Shown: piece by piece, positions 1 to 5,807 of the stretch
Numbering within the stretch: the stretch's first letter is position 1
Layout: each line of letters starts with the position of its first letter
Source of the DNA: Bacillota bacterium
GTDB lineage: Bacteria > Bacillota_C > Negativicutes > JAEYSJ01
Length of the DNA stretch: 7,212 nt
Assembly (NCBI GenBank): GCA_023434855.1
Contig: JAEYSJ010000125.1
Coordinates: 1 to 7,212, forward strand
Direction: 5' to 3'
The notes under the pieces: model-generated
What the model was told of the DNA's origin: nothing
The model's input: only the letters and a program-made list of their open reading frames with translations
Databases searched by the model: none
Program-made: the position numbers and the translations under genes

Positions 1-35
1 TTAAGATAGAGGCTGATTACTTTGTATAGCTCCCT

Positions 36-506
36 TTAAATTGTTTCACTGATTTTCTTTATAATATTTGTTGAAGATCTTCCAGCAACTTCAGGAACTA
101 ATACTGTTTTCCCACCATTAGCAGCTACAATCTTAGCTTCCGGAATCTCCTCTATGCAATAATCGCCACCCTTTACATAAATATCGGGTTTGACTTCGTC
201 AATCAAACTCTCGGCGGTTCGTTCATCAAATATAATCACATAGTCAACAACTGCCAGAGCAGCAATTACTTCAGCCCGGTCCTCTTGATGATTAACAGGG
301 CGGGTTGGCCCCTTCAATTCTTGGACAGAGCGGTCACTATTAAGGCCTACAATAAGACACGCCCCAAGCTTTTTAGCCTCAGCTAAATAGCGGACATGGC
401 CGGCATGGATAATATCGAAACAGCCGTTGGTAAATACAATTGTTTTACCAGCGGCTTTATTATTGCAGACAATTTCTCTAAGTTGCGAACGATCAATGCA
501 TTTCAT
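36..506 (-). CDS. rfaE2: D-glycero-beta-D-manno-heptose 1-phosphate adenylyltransferase (RfaE2 / HldE C-terminal-type)
   Basis: This cytoplasmic enzyme transfers AMP from ATP to heptose 1-phosphate, giving the ADP-heptose used for the LPS inner core. The 156-residue protein is a complete cytidylyltransferase-like fold. It has FTNGCFDIIHAGH near residues 25-37 with the nucleotide-binding HxGH signature at 34-37, GLNSD at 54-58, VKGGDY at 111-116 and the closing GRSSTNII at 142-149. Length fits stand-alone RfaE2 proteins. The frame stays open upstream to position 575, but that stretch codes for the kinase C-terminus in another frame. I chose the ATG at 506-504 because the family homology begins just after it and a GAGGT lies 4 bases upstream, a slightly short spacing. 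The gene overlaps the kinase gene by 14 bp, which suggests translational coupling. In E. coli the two activities are fused as HldE; here they are separate. Family assignment is very secure. Confidence 0.95.
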   Translation of the reverse strand: MKCIDRSQLREIVCNNKAAGKTIVFTNGCFDIIHAGHVRYLAEAKKLGACLIVGLNSDRSVQELKGPTRPVNHQEDRAEVIAALAVVDYVIIFDERTAESLIDEVKPDIYVKGGDYCIEEIPEAKIVAANGGKTVLVPEVAGRSSTNIIKKISETI

Positions 507-1497
507 AATGACCTCGCACCGCTTCCTGAAGTTCTTTGAGTGTAGCTGTTGCCGTACCTGGTTTTCTAACAACAATGCCTGCTGTGAAATTAGCCAGACT
601 AGCGGCTTCTACGTAAGTGGCACCGGCAGCAACAGCTAAAATCATTGCAGCAACCACTGTATCGCCCGCACCCGTAACATCATACACTTCACTGACATTC
701 GTAACCGGAATATGGGTTACTTTGCCCGATTTCTCAAAAAGCGTCATTCCATCAGGGCCTTGGGTAATCAGTACCGCTTCCGCCTGAAGTTGATTTAAGA
801 TTTCATTCCCGGCACTGAGCAAAGACTGCTCGTCAAGTGATTTTAATCCGACTGCAGCTGCCGCTTCTGACTCATTTTGTTTGACGATCGATACATCTTT
901 ATATTGCATGACCTTATAACGGGAATCAACAACAGACGGTATGCCATGTGAAAGGCAAGTATCAATGACCGCCCGTAAGACAGCCGAAGTTACTGTTACG
1001 CCGCCGTAGTCACTTAAAACTACTGCATCCATCTGTGGAATGATTTCCCGTATATAATTTATGATCCGTCCTTCAATATCCTGGCTCAGCGCGTCTTTTT
1101 TTTCCCGATCAATGCGTACAACTTGCTGGCGCACGGTGGCTTGCCCACCAGCCATTACCCGAGTCTTGGTAATAGTCGGCCTGGTAATATCCGGGATGAG
1201 GCCCGCTGTTATTACACCCTTAGATTCCAGTTTCCGGGCAAGCTCCTGCCCAGGAAAATCATCACCAACAACGCCTACAGCATACACCTGTCCGCCTAAT
1301 GTAGCGGTGTTGTGTACGGCATTGGCCGCACCACCAGGGACGACGTTTTCTGCAGTATGTTCCAGAATCAGTACAGGGGCTTCCCGCGAAATGCGGGAAA
1401 TCCGTCCCTCTAGGTACACATCAGCGATCATATCACCGATTAACATAATTCTTTTATTTCTCATTTTACTGATAATTTGCAGTAACGCTTCTCGCAT
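493..1497 (-). CDS. rfaE1: D-glycero-beta-D-manno-heptose-7-phosphate kinase (RfaE1 / HldE N-terminal-type)
   Basis: PfkB/ribokinase-family sugar kinase that phosphorylates heptose 7-phosphate at C1, the first activation step towards ADP-heptose. Numbering from the chosen start (334 residues), it shows LIGDMIADVYLEG near 19-31, the HldE-type RISREAP near 35-41, the substrate-binding PGGAANAVHN at 54-63, an NxxE motif (N208, E211) and the catalytic DVTGAGD ending near 279. The DNA frame extends to a GTG at 1512. The ATG at 1497 is preferred because GAGGA (1510-1506) sits 8 bases before it; the intermediate ATG at 1506 has that motif right on top of it. The gene follows the lptD-like stop codon directly and overlaps rfaE2, so the three form one operon. 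An oddity is SDYGGV near 162-167, where the family usually has DYxKG. Function is secure; start choice is moderately secure. Confidence 0.94.
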   Translation of the reverse strand: MREALLQIISKMRNKRIMLIGDMIADVYLEGRISRISREAPVLILEHTAENVVPGGAANAVHNTATLGGQVYAVGVVGDDFPGQELARKLESKGVITAGLIPDITRPTITKTRVMAGGQATVRQQVVRIDREKKDALSQDIEGRIINYIREIIPQMDAVVLSDYGGVTVTSAVLRAVIDTCLSHGIPSVVDSRYKVMQYKDVSIVKQNESEAAAAVGLKSLDEQSLLSAGNEILNQLQAEAVLITQGPDGMTLFEKSGKVTHIPVTNVSEVYDVTGAGDTVVAAMILAVAAGATYVEAASLANFTAGIVVRKPGTATATLKELQEAVRGHYEMH

Positions 1498-1505
1498 CCG
1501 GTTCA

Positions 1506-1510
1506 TCCTC
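1506..1510 (-). promoter_or_regulatory. Shine-Dalgarno of rfaE1, next to the lptD stop codon
   Basis: GAGGA lies directly after the TAA stop of the lptD-like gene (1515-1513), with 8 bases to the ATG at 1497. It decides the start among three in-frame candidates (GTG 1512, ATG 1506, ATG 1497). Its position at the stop codon suggests that ribosomes finishing lptD re-initiate on the kinase gene. Confidence 0.6.
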
Positions 1511-1512
1511 AC

Positions 1513-2895
1513 TTACCATTTAACGGCATCTACTTTTACCCTAACTTCTTTCCGTTTGGCTCTGTACGTAATATCCGCTTCAAAACAATGCAGATTACGA
1601 CGCCATGTATAATCTATATCCTTAGTATTGCCATGCTCCAAATCATACCGTACTTTTGCACCCAAACCATTTAACCGGTCTATCTGGTACATAAAGCCAA
1701 TTTTTCCTTCTTCCGCTACATCAATCCGGTCAAATTCATATGGTGTAGTGCCGATATCGCTGCTATAGCTGTACCCCAGCCAAGTATTTAACCGGCTATT
1801 CGGTTTTATATCCACACGGGAATCAAAGTGGAATACACTATTGGCAGAATCATTATATCCATAAAAATTACGGTCAAATCCTGTTCCCAGCTTAAGCGTA
1901 GCTTTAGAGCCAAGCTTAATAGGATCATTGGCTAAATACATACTAAAACCCGAATGAGTACCTCTGACATCCCCCTCATTCCATTGTCCCCAGGCTGCAG
2001 ATGCATTCAGTGTCAAAGAACTAGCTCCCAGGCGCTGTGAACTTAGCTGCAGCGAGAGCTCCGGTTCTTTTTTGATCCATTCATGATCATCATTTTCATC
2101 ATTACCGTAACTCAATTTAGCCGTAAAGTTGCTGTTGCGGCTAATTAGGCCATACATTGGCTTGAAATTTACTTTACTGTAGTAATCGAGGTCCGCAAAG
2201 ACTGCCAGACTTGGACTGAAGGGAACTTCCAGATGCTGCGAAATGCCGATGCCGTTATCCGATGAATAGCTCGGTTTCGGAAATGCAACACTTGCCCCCT
2301 CGCCTTCCCGTAAAGAAGCCTGATATCTTGGCAATGAAAAAATTACCGTATTTTTAATCCAGAACTTAGCATTGTAGGCAATCATTTTATCGCCAGGCCA
2401 TATTTCCACTCTTTCGGCACTGATATGATAATCGGGCACCTCTGCCGGACAGCCCGTAACCGTTCCCTCATTCATAGTGGTATGCACAGGAGAGGTAGTA
2501 ATTGCTTTGCTGGTGATATGCAGATGCTCAATTGTACCTTTGCTAGACTGCATACTGCCGCTGTGATCGTTCAAATTATAGCGCATACCCGTAGTGGTAA
2601 GCTCCATTCCCGGACGGGAAAGCACCGCTTCACCATCTGTCCAGACTTCATTCTTCTGTGTATTGCCTTTAAGAAGATTAGCCGCTACTTTATCCTCATT
2701 TTGCTTAATTTGAACATTTCCTCTCGCATACAGATCGCCAGTAGAATCACTGAAATACAGCTCATCAGCCTCTACCACAATCGGCGCCTTGGTAGTTGAG
2801 GAGCTGTTAGACGGCTTAGCAGGAGCCGCACTTGCCGTCCCGAATACAAAAATGAGGGCTAATAACCCAATCATTACTTTTTTGGATTTATTCAT
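1513..2895 (-). CDS. lptD: LptD-like LPS-assembly / OstA-family outer-membrane protein, short form
   Basis: Likely the OM component that receives LPS from the periplasmic Lpt bridge and inserts it into the outer leaflet. The 460-residue protein starts with a signal peptide (cleavage probably after ASA at 21-23). Residues about 38-130 form an OstA/LptA-like beta-jellyroll (IVVEADELYFSD, ARGNVQIKQ). An LptD hallmark follows at about 144-190: GTVTGCP, PDYHISAERVEIWPGDK, YNAKFWIKN and SLPRY. The remaining 270 or so residues look like amphipathic strands and end in Trp, as in many beta-barrel proteins. It is much shorter than E. coli LptD (784 residues), so the barrel must be small. Only two cysteines exist, C149 and C437. 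AAGGAG lies 6 bases before the ATG. It opens the operon with rfaE1 and rfaE2, which supports an LPS role. The alternative is an LptD-related OstA protein with a different client. Confidence 0.85.
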   Translation of the reverse strand: MNKSKKVMIGLLALIFVFGTASAAPAKPSNSSSTTKAPIVVEADELYFSDSTGDLYARGNVQIKQNEDKVAANLLKGNTQKNEVWTDGEAVLSRPGMELTTTGMRYNLNDHSGSMQSSKGTIEHLHITSKAITTSPVHTTMNEGTVTGCPAEVPDYHISAERVEIWPGDKMIAYNAKFWIKNTVIFSLPRYQASLREGEGASVAFPKPSYSSDNGIGISQHLEVPFSPSLAVFADLDYYSKVNFKPMYGLISRNSNFTAKLSYGNDENDDHEWIKKEPELSLQLSSQRLGASSLTLNASAAWGQWNEGDVRGTHSGFSMYLANDPIKLGSKATLKLGTGFDRNFYGYNDSANSVFHFDSRVDIKPNSRLNTWLGYSYSSDIGTTPYEFDRIDVAEEGKIGFMYQIDRLNGLGAKVRYDLEHGNTKDIDYTWRRNLHCFEADITYRAKRKEVRVKVDAVKW

Positions 2896-2942
2896 AAATT
2901 GCTCCTTCTAGCATTAACTTACAGTATGTCCATCATTCAACT

Positions 2943-2971
2943 AATTCGCTGTTTGTCGTCTTTTTCCTGCC
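2943..2971 (-). promoter_or_regulatory. Putative sigma-H-type promoter of the lptD-rfaE1-rfaE2 operon
   Basis: On the minus strand GCAGGAAAA is followed by 11 bases and then AGCGAAT. This fits every defined position of the known sigma-H consensus RNAGGAWWW-N11/12-RNNGAAT, as in B. subtilis spoVG. Transcription would start near 2936, about 40 bases before the lptD ATG and after the previous gene's terminator. The match is seen directly; use by sigma-H is inference. No convincing sigma-A promoter was found in this gap. Confidence 0.6.
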
Positions 2972-2974
2972 TCT

Positions 2975-2981
2975 TTCGACA
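2975..2981 (-). promoter_or_regulatory. Possible Spo0A (0A) box upstream of lptD
   Basis: The minus strand reads TGTCGAA, an exact match to the 0A box TGNCGAA. It ends four bases before the GCAGGA of the sigma-H-like -35 element. Seven-base matches occur by chance (roughly one per few kb), so support comes mainly from position, since known Spo0A-controlled sigma-H promoters carry such boxes near the -35 region. Confidence 0.35.
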
Positions 2982-3004
2982 TAGTAATGAAAGGCAGATA
3001 TGGC

Positions 3005-3040
3005 AAAATAGCGCCAGACATGGCACATGCTGGCGCTATT
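3005..3040 (-). terminator. Intrinsic terminator after the repeat-containing exported protein gene
   Basis: An 11-bp perfect stem (3007-3017 with 3030-3040, containing AGCGCCAG/CTGGCGCT) encloses a 12-base loop. The loop can itself form a 4-bp CATG/CATG stem with a GCA tip. On the minus strand a short T run (four T) follows. It lies 9 bases past the TAA at 3051-3049. The short T run makes it weaker than the other terminators here. Confidence 0.75.
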
Positions 3041-3048
3041 ATCTCCAT

Positions 3049-3960
3049 TTATTTGACTTTTAAACCATAAACACTGGCTTCGGTTTTTGTTTGAATATAG
3101 AGCTCCGCTCCAGCAGGAATCGTTACATCTTTGCCATGAATAAAAGCCCCACCGACAACACCGACAGGCCCTAGCACAATCAGTCCGGCAACAGTAGCTC
3201 CTGCAGCTTTGGCTAGAGATTTAGTCTCTTCCTTGGCCTTATCGCCCAGGAAAGTCTGCACTTCAGTTCCGTCAAAGGCCTGCAGAGTATCGAAACTTAG
3301 ATCCAGCTTCGCATCCCGGCCAAAATTTCTTGCCTGCTGGACTTTCAGTACCTTGCCTGCACCAACTGCCCCCTTGGCAATCACCAGGACGCCGTTGCTA
3401 TAGACATCTTCCGATGCTTGAAAAGCAAAGGAATCACCCTCCCGGTTTTGGCGGGTATCTAGCGGAGTAACCATCTTAATCTTGACAAGAGTGTCTTGAA
3501 AGAGCGTAACTTCACTTATTTCCGGGGATTCGGTAAAAGCAATATTGGTTACTTTTGTAATTCGCTTATCAAAAGCCCCGGTTGCAGGTGCTCCGATCAG
3601 CAGCTGTTCTAACTGCTCCAGTTTTTGTTTAGCCGGTACAGCCGTTTGATCATGGCTGATTGCCCATTCAACAGCATTTAACCGCGTAATTAAAGAAGGA
3701 GCGGTTAGTGTATTCTCTTTGGAATAGGTATAAAGCTTGTCCGCTTTCCCCATCAAAGCATCTTTTGATTCAGTGCCATAAATATCTTTTTCCAGCCTGG
3801 TAAGACGTTCCGATAAAGAACCGGTTTGATCCGTTCCATATAAAACTTGCTCTACTGCTTTGGTTTTGTCCACTATTGTTAATTCTGCATGTTGAGCAAA
3901 AACAGGTGTACTTGCTAATAGCAGTACAGCAAGCGTACTAGAAATCCATTTGCGTAGCAT
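3049..3960 (-). CDS. Exported protein with N-terminal 27-residue repeats and a C-terminal beta-rich domain, function unknown
   Basis: I do not recognise a characterised homologue. The 303-residue protein has a signal peptide (MLRKW, hydrophobic stretch, cleavage likely after FA at 21-22). Residues 36-62 and 117-143 are equal-length, alignable repeats with the pattern xEQxLxG, then TG, then R (VEQVLYGTDQTGSL versus LEQLLIGAPATGAF). A partial copy (ITRLNAVEWAI) lies near 91-101. From about 150 onward the chain is beta-rich, with PLDTRQNREGDSFAF and IAKGAVGAGKVLKV, loosely resembling the barrel of VirB10/TrbI-like proteins. A glycine-rich hydrophobic segment at 252-274 is followed by IPAGAELYIQ. 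There are no cysteines. GGGAGGGG lies a few bases before the ATG. It stands alone between two terminators, among envelope genes. Role in the periplasm or at the OM is inferred only from export and context. Confidence 0.88.
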   Translation of the reverse strand: MLRKWISSTLAVLLLASTPVFAQHAELTIVDKTKAVEQVLYGTDQTGSLSERLTRLEKDIYGTESKDALMGKADKLYTYSKENTLTAPSLITRLNAVEWAISHDQTAVPAKQKLEQLEQLLIGAPATGAFDKRITKVTNIAFTESPEISEVTLFQDTLVKIKMVTPLDTRQNREGDSFAFQASEDVYSNGVLVIAKGAVGAGKVLKVQQARNFGRDAKLDLSFDTLQAFDGTEVQTFLGDKAKEETKSLAKAAGATVAGLIVLGPVGVVGGAFIHGKDVTIPAGAELYIQTKTEASVYGLKVK

Positions 3961-4007
3961 AAAATCCCCTCCCAGGTTATGATGTCTTATCAGAATAGTT
4001 CGTGCTG

Positions 4008-4043
4008 AAAAAAGAAATATCCTGCCAGTGATTGGCAGGATAT
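4008..4043 (-). terminator. Intrinsic terminator after the 145-residue exported protein gene
   Basis: An 11-bp perfect stem (4017-4027 with 4033-4043, core CCTGCCA/TGGCAGG) closes a 5-base loop. On the minus strand it is followed by TTTCTTTTTT. It lies about 10 bases past the stop codon at 4053. Confidence 0.88.
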
Positions 4044-4052
4044 AGGAACTTG

Positions 4053-4490
4053 TTAGATTTTAACGTCAATCAAGGCCGACAAACCTACGCCTTGAACACG
4101 GGAGAAGTTAGTAGGATTCTTGCTGTCAATCGGAATTAATACTTTGGCCCGGAATTGCCTGCCGTTGAAGTTTCCTTCAGCCTGCAGAACAGCTTGCACT
4201 TGATCTACTAATTCCGGTGAGCCCATTACCTGCGCTGCTCCAATGTAGCCACCACTGCCTATGGTAATAATCGGTACTACCTTGGTAGCATAGTCATGAC
4301 CGCCACCACTTTGGAAAGTAAGCGTGTTGATAAACTTATTGAGTGGTCCGGAAAACTTATCAATTAAGATCCCTATGCCACCCACTTTTAGTACATCACC
4401 AAGACTAAACGCCTGTGTAACAGGTACAGCTGCAACTGACAGGAGGCAAAAGAGCAGCAAACCGATAACAAAGGATTTTTTTGTTTTCAT
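4053..4490 (-). CDS. Small exported protein of unknown function
   Basis: The 145-residue precursor has a clear signal peptide (MKTKKS, then a hydrophobic run, cleavage probably after TQA at 25-27), leaving about 118 residues. I recognise no known domain. The mature part starts with FSLGDVLKVGGIGILIDKF, then a polar SGGGHDY at 61-67 and two glycine-rich hydrophobic strands (VVPIITIGSGGYIGAAQV, 71-88). It ends in an apparently beta-structured tail with VLIPIDSK and VGLSALIDVKI. The one cysteine (C15) is inside the signal peptide and is not in a good lipobox (LLFC, with Phe at -1), so a lipoprotein is unlikely. AAAGGGGG lies 6 bases before the ATG. It has its own promoter and terminator and sits between envelope genes, which suggests a periplasmic or OM-associated role. 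That is inference. Confidence 0.85.
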   Translation of the reverse strand: MKTKKSFVIGLLLFCLLSVAAVPVTQAFSLGDVLKVGGIGILIDKFSGPLNKFINTLTFQSGGGHDYATKVVPIITIGSGGYIGAAQVMGSPELVDQVQAVLQAEGNFNGRQFRAKVLIPIDSKNPTNFSRVQGVGLSALIDVKI

Positions 4491-4514
4491 ATGTATCCCC
4501 CTTTCTTATCCCCT

Positions 4515-4543
4515 ATTATACATAAGAATTAAGAGAAATACAA
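4515..4543 (-). promoter_or_regulatory. Sigma-A-type promoter of the 145-residue exported protein gene
   Basis: The minus strand has TTGTAT (4543-4538), a 17-base spacer, and a perfect TATAAT (4520-4515). Transcription should start near 4508, leaving a leader of about 20 bases that contains the AAAGGGGG ribosome-binding site. The -35 is weak (3 of 6), but the -10 and spacing are ideal. Confidence 0.75.
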
Positions 4544-4575
4544 TAAAAAGTGACTGGACAGTCGGTTGTAAGGGT

Positions 4576-4603
4576 AAAAACTCCCATGCATAAGCATGGG
4601 AGT
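4576..4603 (-). terminator. Intrinsic terminator after the SLH-less porin gene
   Basis: A 10-bp perfect stem (4580-4589 with 4594-4603, ACTCCCATGC/GCATGGGAGT) closes a 4-base loop. Five T follow on the minus strand. The TAG stop of the porin gene is at 4614-4612, so the hairpin begins 8 bases after it. Confidence 0.9.
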
Positions 4604-4611
4604 CAGAAATA

Positions 4612-5580
4612 CTAGAATTTAATGCTAACAGTGGTACGGAAAGAGGTGTTCTTTTGAGAACTGTCCACCACTTTTTTCATATCGCGCAGGAAGAACTTCA
4701 CAGTGGTATCTTTGTTGTACTTATAGTTGTAACCATAGTACATACCCTTCCAGCCGGATTCATAATCAGTCCAATCGTTCATATCTGCTAATTCTTCAAT
4801 TTTGTAGTTAATAGCGTAGAAGGTATTCTTAGCATCCGGCGAGTACGATACGCCTAAACCATAAGCACTATTATCAGAGTCGGCATTGGATTTACCATAT
4901 TCAGCAAAATAAGATGCTTTGCCTTGATCATAACCAGCATTTACTGCCCAATGATTAGTATCATCCTGGGAAGAATCTTTATAATCATACTTCGCCAAGG
5001 TTCCTCCCAAAGTCCAGTTTTGAGCAGGGCTATAGGATGCAGAAAGCGCGAATAATTTATTTTCATCAGAGCTAGCTTTTCTGTCTTCTTTTAAAGCAAT
5101 AACTTTTAAATCAGTTACGCCAGACTTACCAGTTATAGTGATACCATCAGCAAACATATATTTGCCAAGATAAGGGCTGGTATTGTAGAAAATAGCAGTC
5201 GAGCCAACACTAGCATCCTGACGGCCTATTTTGTAGCTAAATCCGTTCGTATCTTTGAAAACAAAGCCGAACTGATCAATAGCTGCTGTATTTTCTCCAC
5301 TTGTTGCATCAGAAGAGAAATCCTTACCAATTGTAGCATGTTGAGCAGCAAAACGAGCGAAGAAATCTACATTTTTACCAACATTAGTAGTAGCGTTTAA
5401 GATAAGAGTTGATTTGAAACCATCTTCATTGTCTGGAGCATCAGTAACATTATCCCAGGTATTATAACGATACTGGTGCTCAAATTTTCCATCGAATTCG
5501 ATAGGAGCGGCGAATACACTACCAGCGGTAGTCAGAACGAAGGCGGCTGCCAATGCAGCGGTAAGAGCTTTTTTCTTCAT
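4612..5580 (-). CDS. Porin-like outer-membrane beta-barrel protein without an SLH domain, related to the OmpM barrel
   Basis: Predicted OM channel of 322 residues. The signal peptide (MKKKALTAALAAAF, cleavage likely after VFA at 22-24) is followed directly by barrel-like sequence of alternating polar and hydrophobic strands rich in Tyr, Phe, Asn and Asp. It ends in Phe (VSIKF), the usual barrel-assembly signal. There are no cysteines. Homology to the neighbouring OmpM is visible by eye. IGRQD at 118-122 matches IGRHD there. The last 47 residues align without gaps (GWKGMYYGYNY versus GVKGLGYGFNY, then D, K and a final F at the same spacing). It lacks the SLH and coiled-coil segment, so it cannot tether to peptidoglycan the same way. 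AAGGGGG lies 8 bases before the ATG. Own promoter region and terminator make it monocistronic. Substrate is unknown. Confidence 0.88.
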   Translation of the reverse strand: MKKKALTAALAAAFVLTTAGSVFAAPIEFDGKFEHQYRYNTWDNVTDAPDNEDGFKSTLILNATTNVGKNVDFFARFAAQHATIGKDFSSDATSGENTAAIDQFGFVFKDTNGFSYKIGRQDASVGSTAIFYNTSPYLGKYMFADGITITGKSGVTDLKVIALKEDRKASSDENKLFALSASYSPAQNWTLGGTLAKYDYKDSSQDDTNHWAVNAGYDQGKASYFAEYGKSNADSDNSAYGLGVSYSPDAKNTFYAINYKIEELADMNDWTDYESGWKGMYYGYNYKYNKDTTVKFFLRDMKKVVDSSQKNTSFRTTVSIKF

Positions 5581-5591
5581 TTTAGTTTCCC

Positions 5592-5628
5592 CCTTGGTTT
5601 TTTAATAATTATAATAAGGTCACCAAGG
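5592..5628 (-). promoter_or_regulatory. Inverted repeat covering the porin gene's Shine-Dalgarno
   Basis: In the minus-strand transcript CCTTGGT (5628-5622) can pair with ACCAAGG (5598-5592) around a 23-base A/U-rich loop. The right arm includes the first four bases of the AAGGGGG ribosome-binding site. The left arm shares two bases with the 3' arm of the next upstream stem (5627-5632), so the two helices may compete. The pairing is seen directly; a role in translation control is inference. Confidence 0.45.
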
Positions 5629-5683
5629 CTGGTTTTACTCAAGAGTAAGTGTCCACGTTTCCTTATTCCGATCAAAGCCAGCC
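5627..5683 (-). promoter_or_regulatory. Long-range stem in the porin leader
   Basis: The transcript arms GGCTGGCTTT (5683-5674) and AAAACCAGCC (5636-5627) pair at 9 of 10 positions. The enclosed region includes a small hairpin with arms TTACT/AGTAA around four bases (5635-5648). It lies between the 5' leader hairpin and the Shine-Dalgarno repeat. It does not match any riboswitch class I know. Confidence 0.4.
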
Positions 5684-5699
5684 ATCTCTATACTAAGAA

Positions 5700-5743
5700 A
5701 TCCTGCCGCGACTAAGTAGTGCACATCCTTGTTGCGACAGGAT
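5700..5743 (-). promoter_or_regulatory. Hairpin near the 5' end of the porin leader
   Basis: The transcript arms AUCCUGUCGC (5743-5734) and GCGGCAGGAU (5709-5700) form a 10-bp stem with one G-U pair around a 24-base loop that contains the palindrome GTGCAC. From the sigma-H-like promoter, transcription would start a dozen or so bases upstream, making this the first structure in the RNA. It may stabilise the messenger or act as a regulatory domain; no known family was recognised. Confidence 0.45.
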
Positions 5744-5765
5744 AACCGAAAGAGAATATAATGTT

Positions 5766-5793
5766 TATTCGATCAGAATTCGTAAACTCCTGC
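5766..5793 (-). promoter_or_regulatory. Putative sigma-H-type promoter upstream of the SLH-less porin gene
   Basis: The minus strand reads GCAGGAGTT, 11 bases, ATCGAAT. This matches the sigma-H consensus RNAGGAWWW-N11/12-RNNGAAT at all defined positions except one W (a G). Spacing is identical to the copy before lptD. Transcription would start near 5758, giving a leader of roughly 175 bases. Confidence 0.5.
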
Positions 5794-5807
5794 TTATACT
5801 AGGGATT

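Noticed and set aside
1..35. AAGGGAG on the minus strand as the ribosome-binding site of a next gene
   Set aside because: No ATG, GTG or TTG at suitable spacing follows before the window ends, so no gene start can be supported.
507..575. Upstream extension of the rfaE2 frame to an ATG at 575
   Set aside because: These 23 codons lie inside the kinase C-terminus in another frame and show no family similarity. The ATG at 506 has a GAGGT in front and gives the normal length for the family.
1061..1612. Plus-strand open frames, such as this 183-codon one and shorter ones elsewhere
   Set aside because: They lie antisense to convincing minus-strand genes, have no recognisable domains, and are typical shadows of coding sequence.
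3997..4025. Third sigma-H-like element before the 3960-3049 gene
   Set aside because: GCAGGATAT is present, but the downstream half reads CACGAAC instead of RNNGAAT, and the -35 part is the right arm of the upstream gene's terminator stem.
5680..5707. GCAGGATTTC in the porin leader as another sigma-H promoter
   Set aside because: No GAAT lies at the required spacing; the nearest GGAATA is about 30 bases away. The sequence is better explained as one arm of the leader hairpin.
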